DNA of 6,750 nucleotides from the NCBI GenBank assembly GCA_021160185.1, contig JAGHDA010000213.1:1-6750 (forward strand). The letters are read 5' to 3'. The notes below the pieces were generated by a model that did no database searches, was not told the origin of the DNA, and saw nothing but the letters and a program-made list of their open reading frames with translations. Below, piece after piece: positions 5,724 to 6,750 of this stretch. Numbering within the stretch: position 1 is the first letter of the stretch; each line of letters starts with the position of its first letter. Made by a program: the position numbers and the translations under genes. The stretch comes from Verrucomicrobiota bacterium (GTDB lineage: Bacteria; Verrucomicrobiota; Verrucomicrobiia; Limisphaerales; CAZBKV01).

Positions 5724-6750
5724 GCGATCTGGACGTTTTGATCGTGGGGGCCGGGCCGGCCGGTTTGGCCGCGGCGATTCATTTGCGGCGCAAGTTGCGC
5801 GAAGCGGGTCGGGAAGCTTCGGTGGCGGTCCTTGATAAGGCTCCCAAGCTCGGCTACCACAACCTTTCCGGAGCAGTGTTTGAAGCCGACTGCCTCGACG
5901 CCCTGGTTCCGGGTTGGCGCGAGGAGAGCGACTCTTTTGTGAAAAGCCTTGTCCCCGTGGAGAGGGACGAGATGTATTTCCTCGCCTCCTCATTCGCCAA
6001 GCGCATCCCCGCGGTTGTAGTGCCCAAACACATGCGCCACCAAGGCGACTACGCCGTCTCTATCAGCCGCCTCGTTCGTTGGCTGGGAGGCGTCGCCCAA
6101 CGGGAGGGCGCGGAATTGCACTTGGGCTTTGGGGCGCGCGAGCTGCTTCGGGAAAACGGGACAGTTCGCGGCGTCAAACTGGTTGATCTGGGCCGGGATC
6201 ACCAGGGCAACTCCCAACCCAATTTCCTTCCCGGCGAAACGGTTTCTGCCAAGCTCACCATCGTCTGCGACGGCTCCCGGGGCGTGATTTCCCGTCAGTT
6301 CACTCAGATTTACGGCGGCGGCCGGAACCCGCAGATCTACTCCGTCGGCGTCAAGGAGCTCATCAAGCTCCCGCCCGACAACGCCTTCGGCGAGCGGCGC
6401 GTGATCCATACCCTCGGCTACCCCTCCCGGGAAGATGTCTTCGGCGGCGGCTTCTTGTACGACATGGGCGGCCACGAAGTGGCTCTAGGGCTGATCCTGG
6501 GGCTGGACTGGCGCTACCCCGACCTGAATCCCCAGGCCGAGCTGGAGCGGCTCAAGAAGCATCCCTTCATCGCCGAGTTGATCAAGGACGGGGAGGTCAT
6601 TGCCACCGGGGTCAAAACCATTCCCGAGGGCGGCTATTACGCTGTGCCTCGGCTTGCCGCAAACGGCGCCATGCTGGCCGGCGACGCCGCCGGGTTCGTC
6701 AACATACAGAAAATCAAGGGCATCCATTACGCTATCCTCTCCGGCATGGC
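5720..6750 (+). CDS. Electron transfer flavoprotein:quinone oxidoreductase (ETF-QO), 3'-truncated by the window edge
   Basis: This enzyme takes electrons from reduced ETF through FAD and, in full-length family members, a [4Fe-4S] cluster, and reduces quinone at the membrane. The visible 343 codons begin with a dinucleotide-binding motif, IVGAGPAGLAAA (G10, G12, G15), then YHNLSGAVFE, HQGDYAVSISRLVRWL and CDGSRG. The ETF-QO-typical VGVKELIKLP and GGGFLYDMGGHEVALGLILG follow. Near the end are EGGYYAVPRL and the second FAD contact, GDAAGFVNIQKIKGIHYAILSG (from residue 321). The family is about 550 residues, so the missing part should hold the rest of the FAD and quinone domains and the cluster cysteines. 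FixC is the nearest alternative, but these mid-protein blocks fit ETF-QO better. The start overlaps the previous stop as ATGA (5720-5723), so translation is probably coupled; no separate ribosome site is visible. Confidence 0.93.
   Translation, partial: MSDLDVLIVGAGPAGLAAAIHLRRKLREAGREASVAVLDKAPKLGYHNLSGAVFEADCLDALVPGWREESDSFVKSLVPVERDEMYFLASSFAKRIPAVVVPKHMRHQGDYAVSISRLVRWLGGVAQREGAELHLGFGARELLRENGTVRGVKLVDLGRDHQGNSQPNFLPGETVSAKLTIVCDGSRGVISRQFTQIYGGGRNPQIYSVGVKELIKLPPDNAFGERRVIHTLGYPSREDVFGGGFLYDMGGHEVALGLILGLDWRYPDLNPQAELERLKKHPFIAELIKDGEVIATGVKTIPEGGYYAVPRLAANGAMLAGDAAGFVNIQKIKGIHYAILSGM

Overview
The window is GC-rich, densely coding, and reads entirely on the + strand. It holds five genes in three blocks. 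The gene mix is a secreted GH27 alpha-galactosidase with an Ig-like N-terminal domain, a secreted TlpA/thioredoxin-fold protein with a long helical N-terminal region, and an ETF/ETF-QO electron-transfer pair. This suits a heterotrophic, polysaccharide-degrading bacterium, for example of the Verrucomicrobiota/Planctomycetota type. The lineage is inference from gene content and composition only. No rRNA, tRNA, CRISPR array, insertion sequence or phage gene was recognised.

Block 1 (1-2817): the 3' part of a GH27 alpha-galactosidase gene (1-1407, 5' end outside the window) is followed after about 190 bases by a TlpA-like thioredoxin gene. That gene has an in-frame TAG at 1950-1952. It splits a reading frame that is otherwise continuous from a signal-peptide start at 1596 to the natural stop at 2745-2747. 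Both halves still look like good protein, so this is a recent nonsense mutation, a sequence error, or a case of readthrough or reinitiation. A strong intrinsic terminator (2781-2817) closes the block.

Block 2 (2885-3541): a single gene for an ElbB-type DJ-1/PfpI superfamily protein.

Block 3 (3813-6750): a 270-base intergenic region becomes abruptly AT-rich and carries paired inverted repeats and a tandem TTGACA. It leads into an electron-transfer operon. The first gene is a natural fusion of both electron transfer flavoprotein subunits in the order EtfB-EtfA (636 aa). Its stop overlaps the start of an ETF:quinone oxidoreductase gene (ATGA overlap) that runs off the window. Together these should carry electrons from flavin dehydrogenases such as acyl-CoA dehydrogenases to membrane quinone. 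The EtfB half carries a DGDTAQV motif that I associate with flavin-bifurcating ETFs, so the direction and energetics of electron flow are open.

The points most worth a second look are the amber codon in the TlpA gene, the EtfB-EtfA fusion paired with ETF-QO, and the apparent control region at 3706-3801. I found no clearly new defence, mobile or RNA system.
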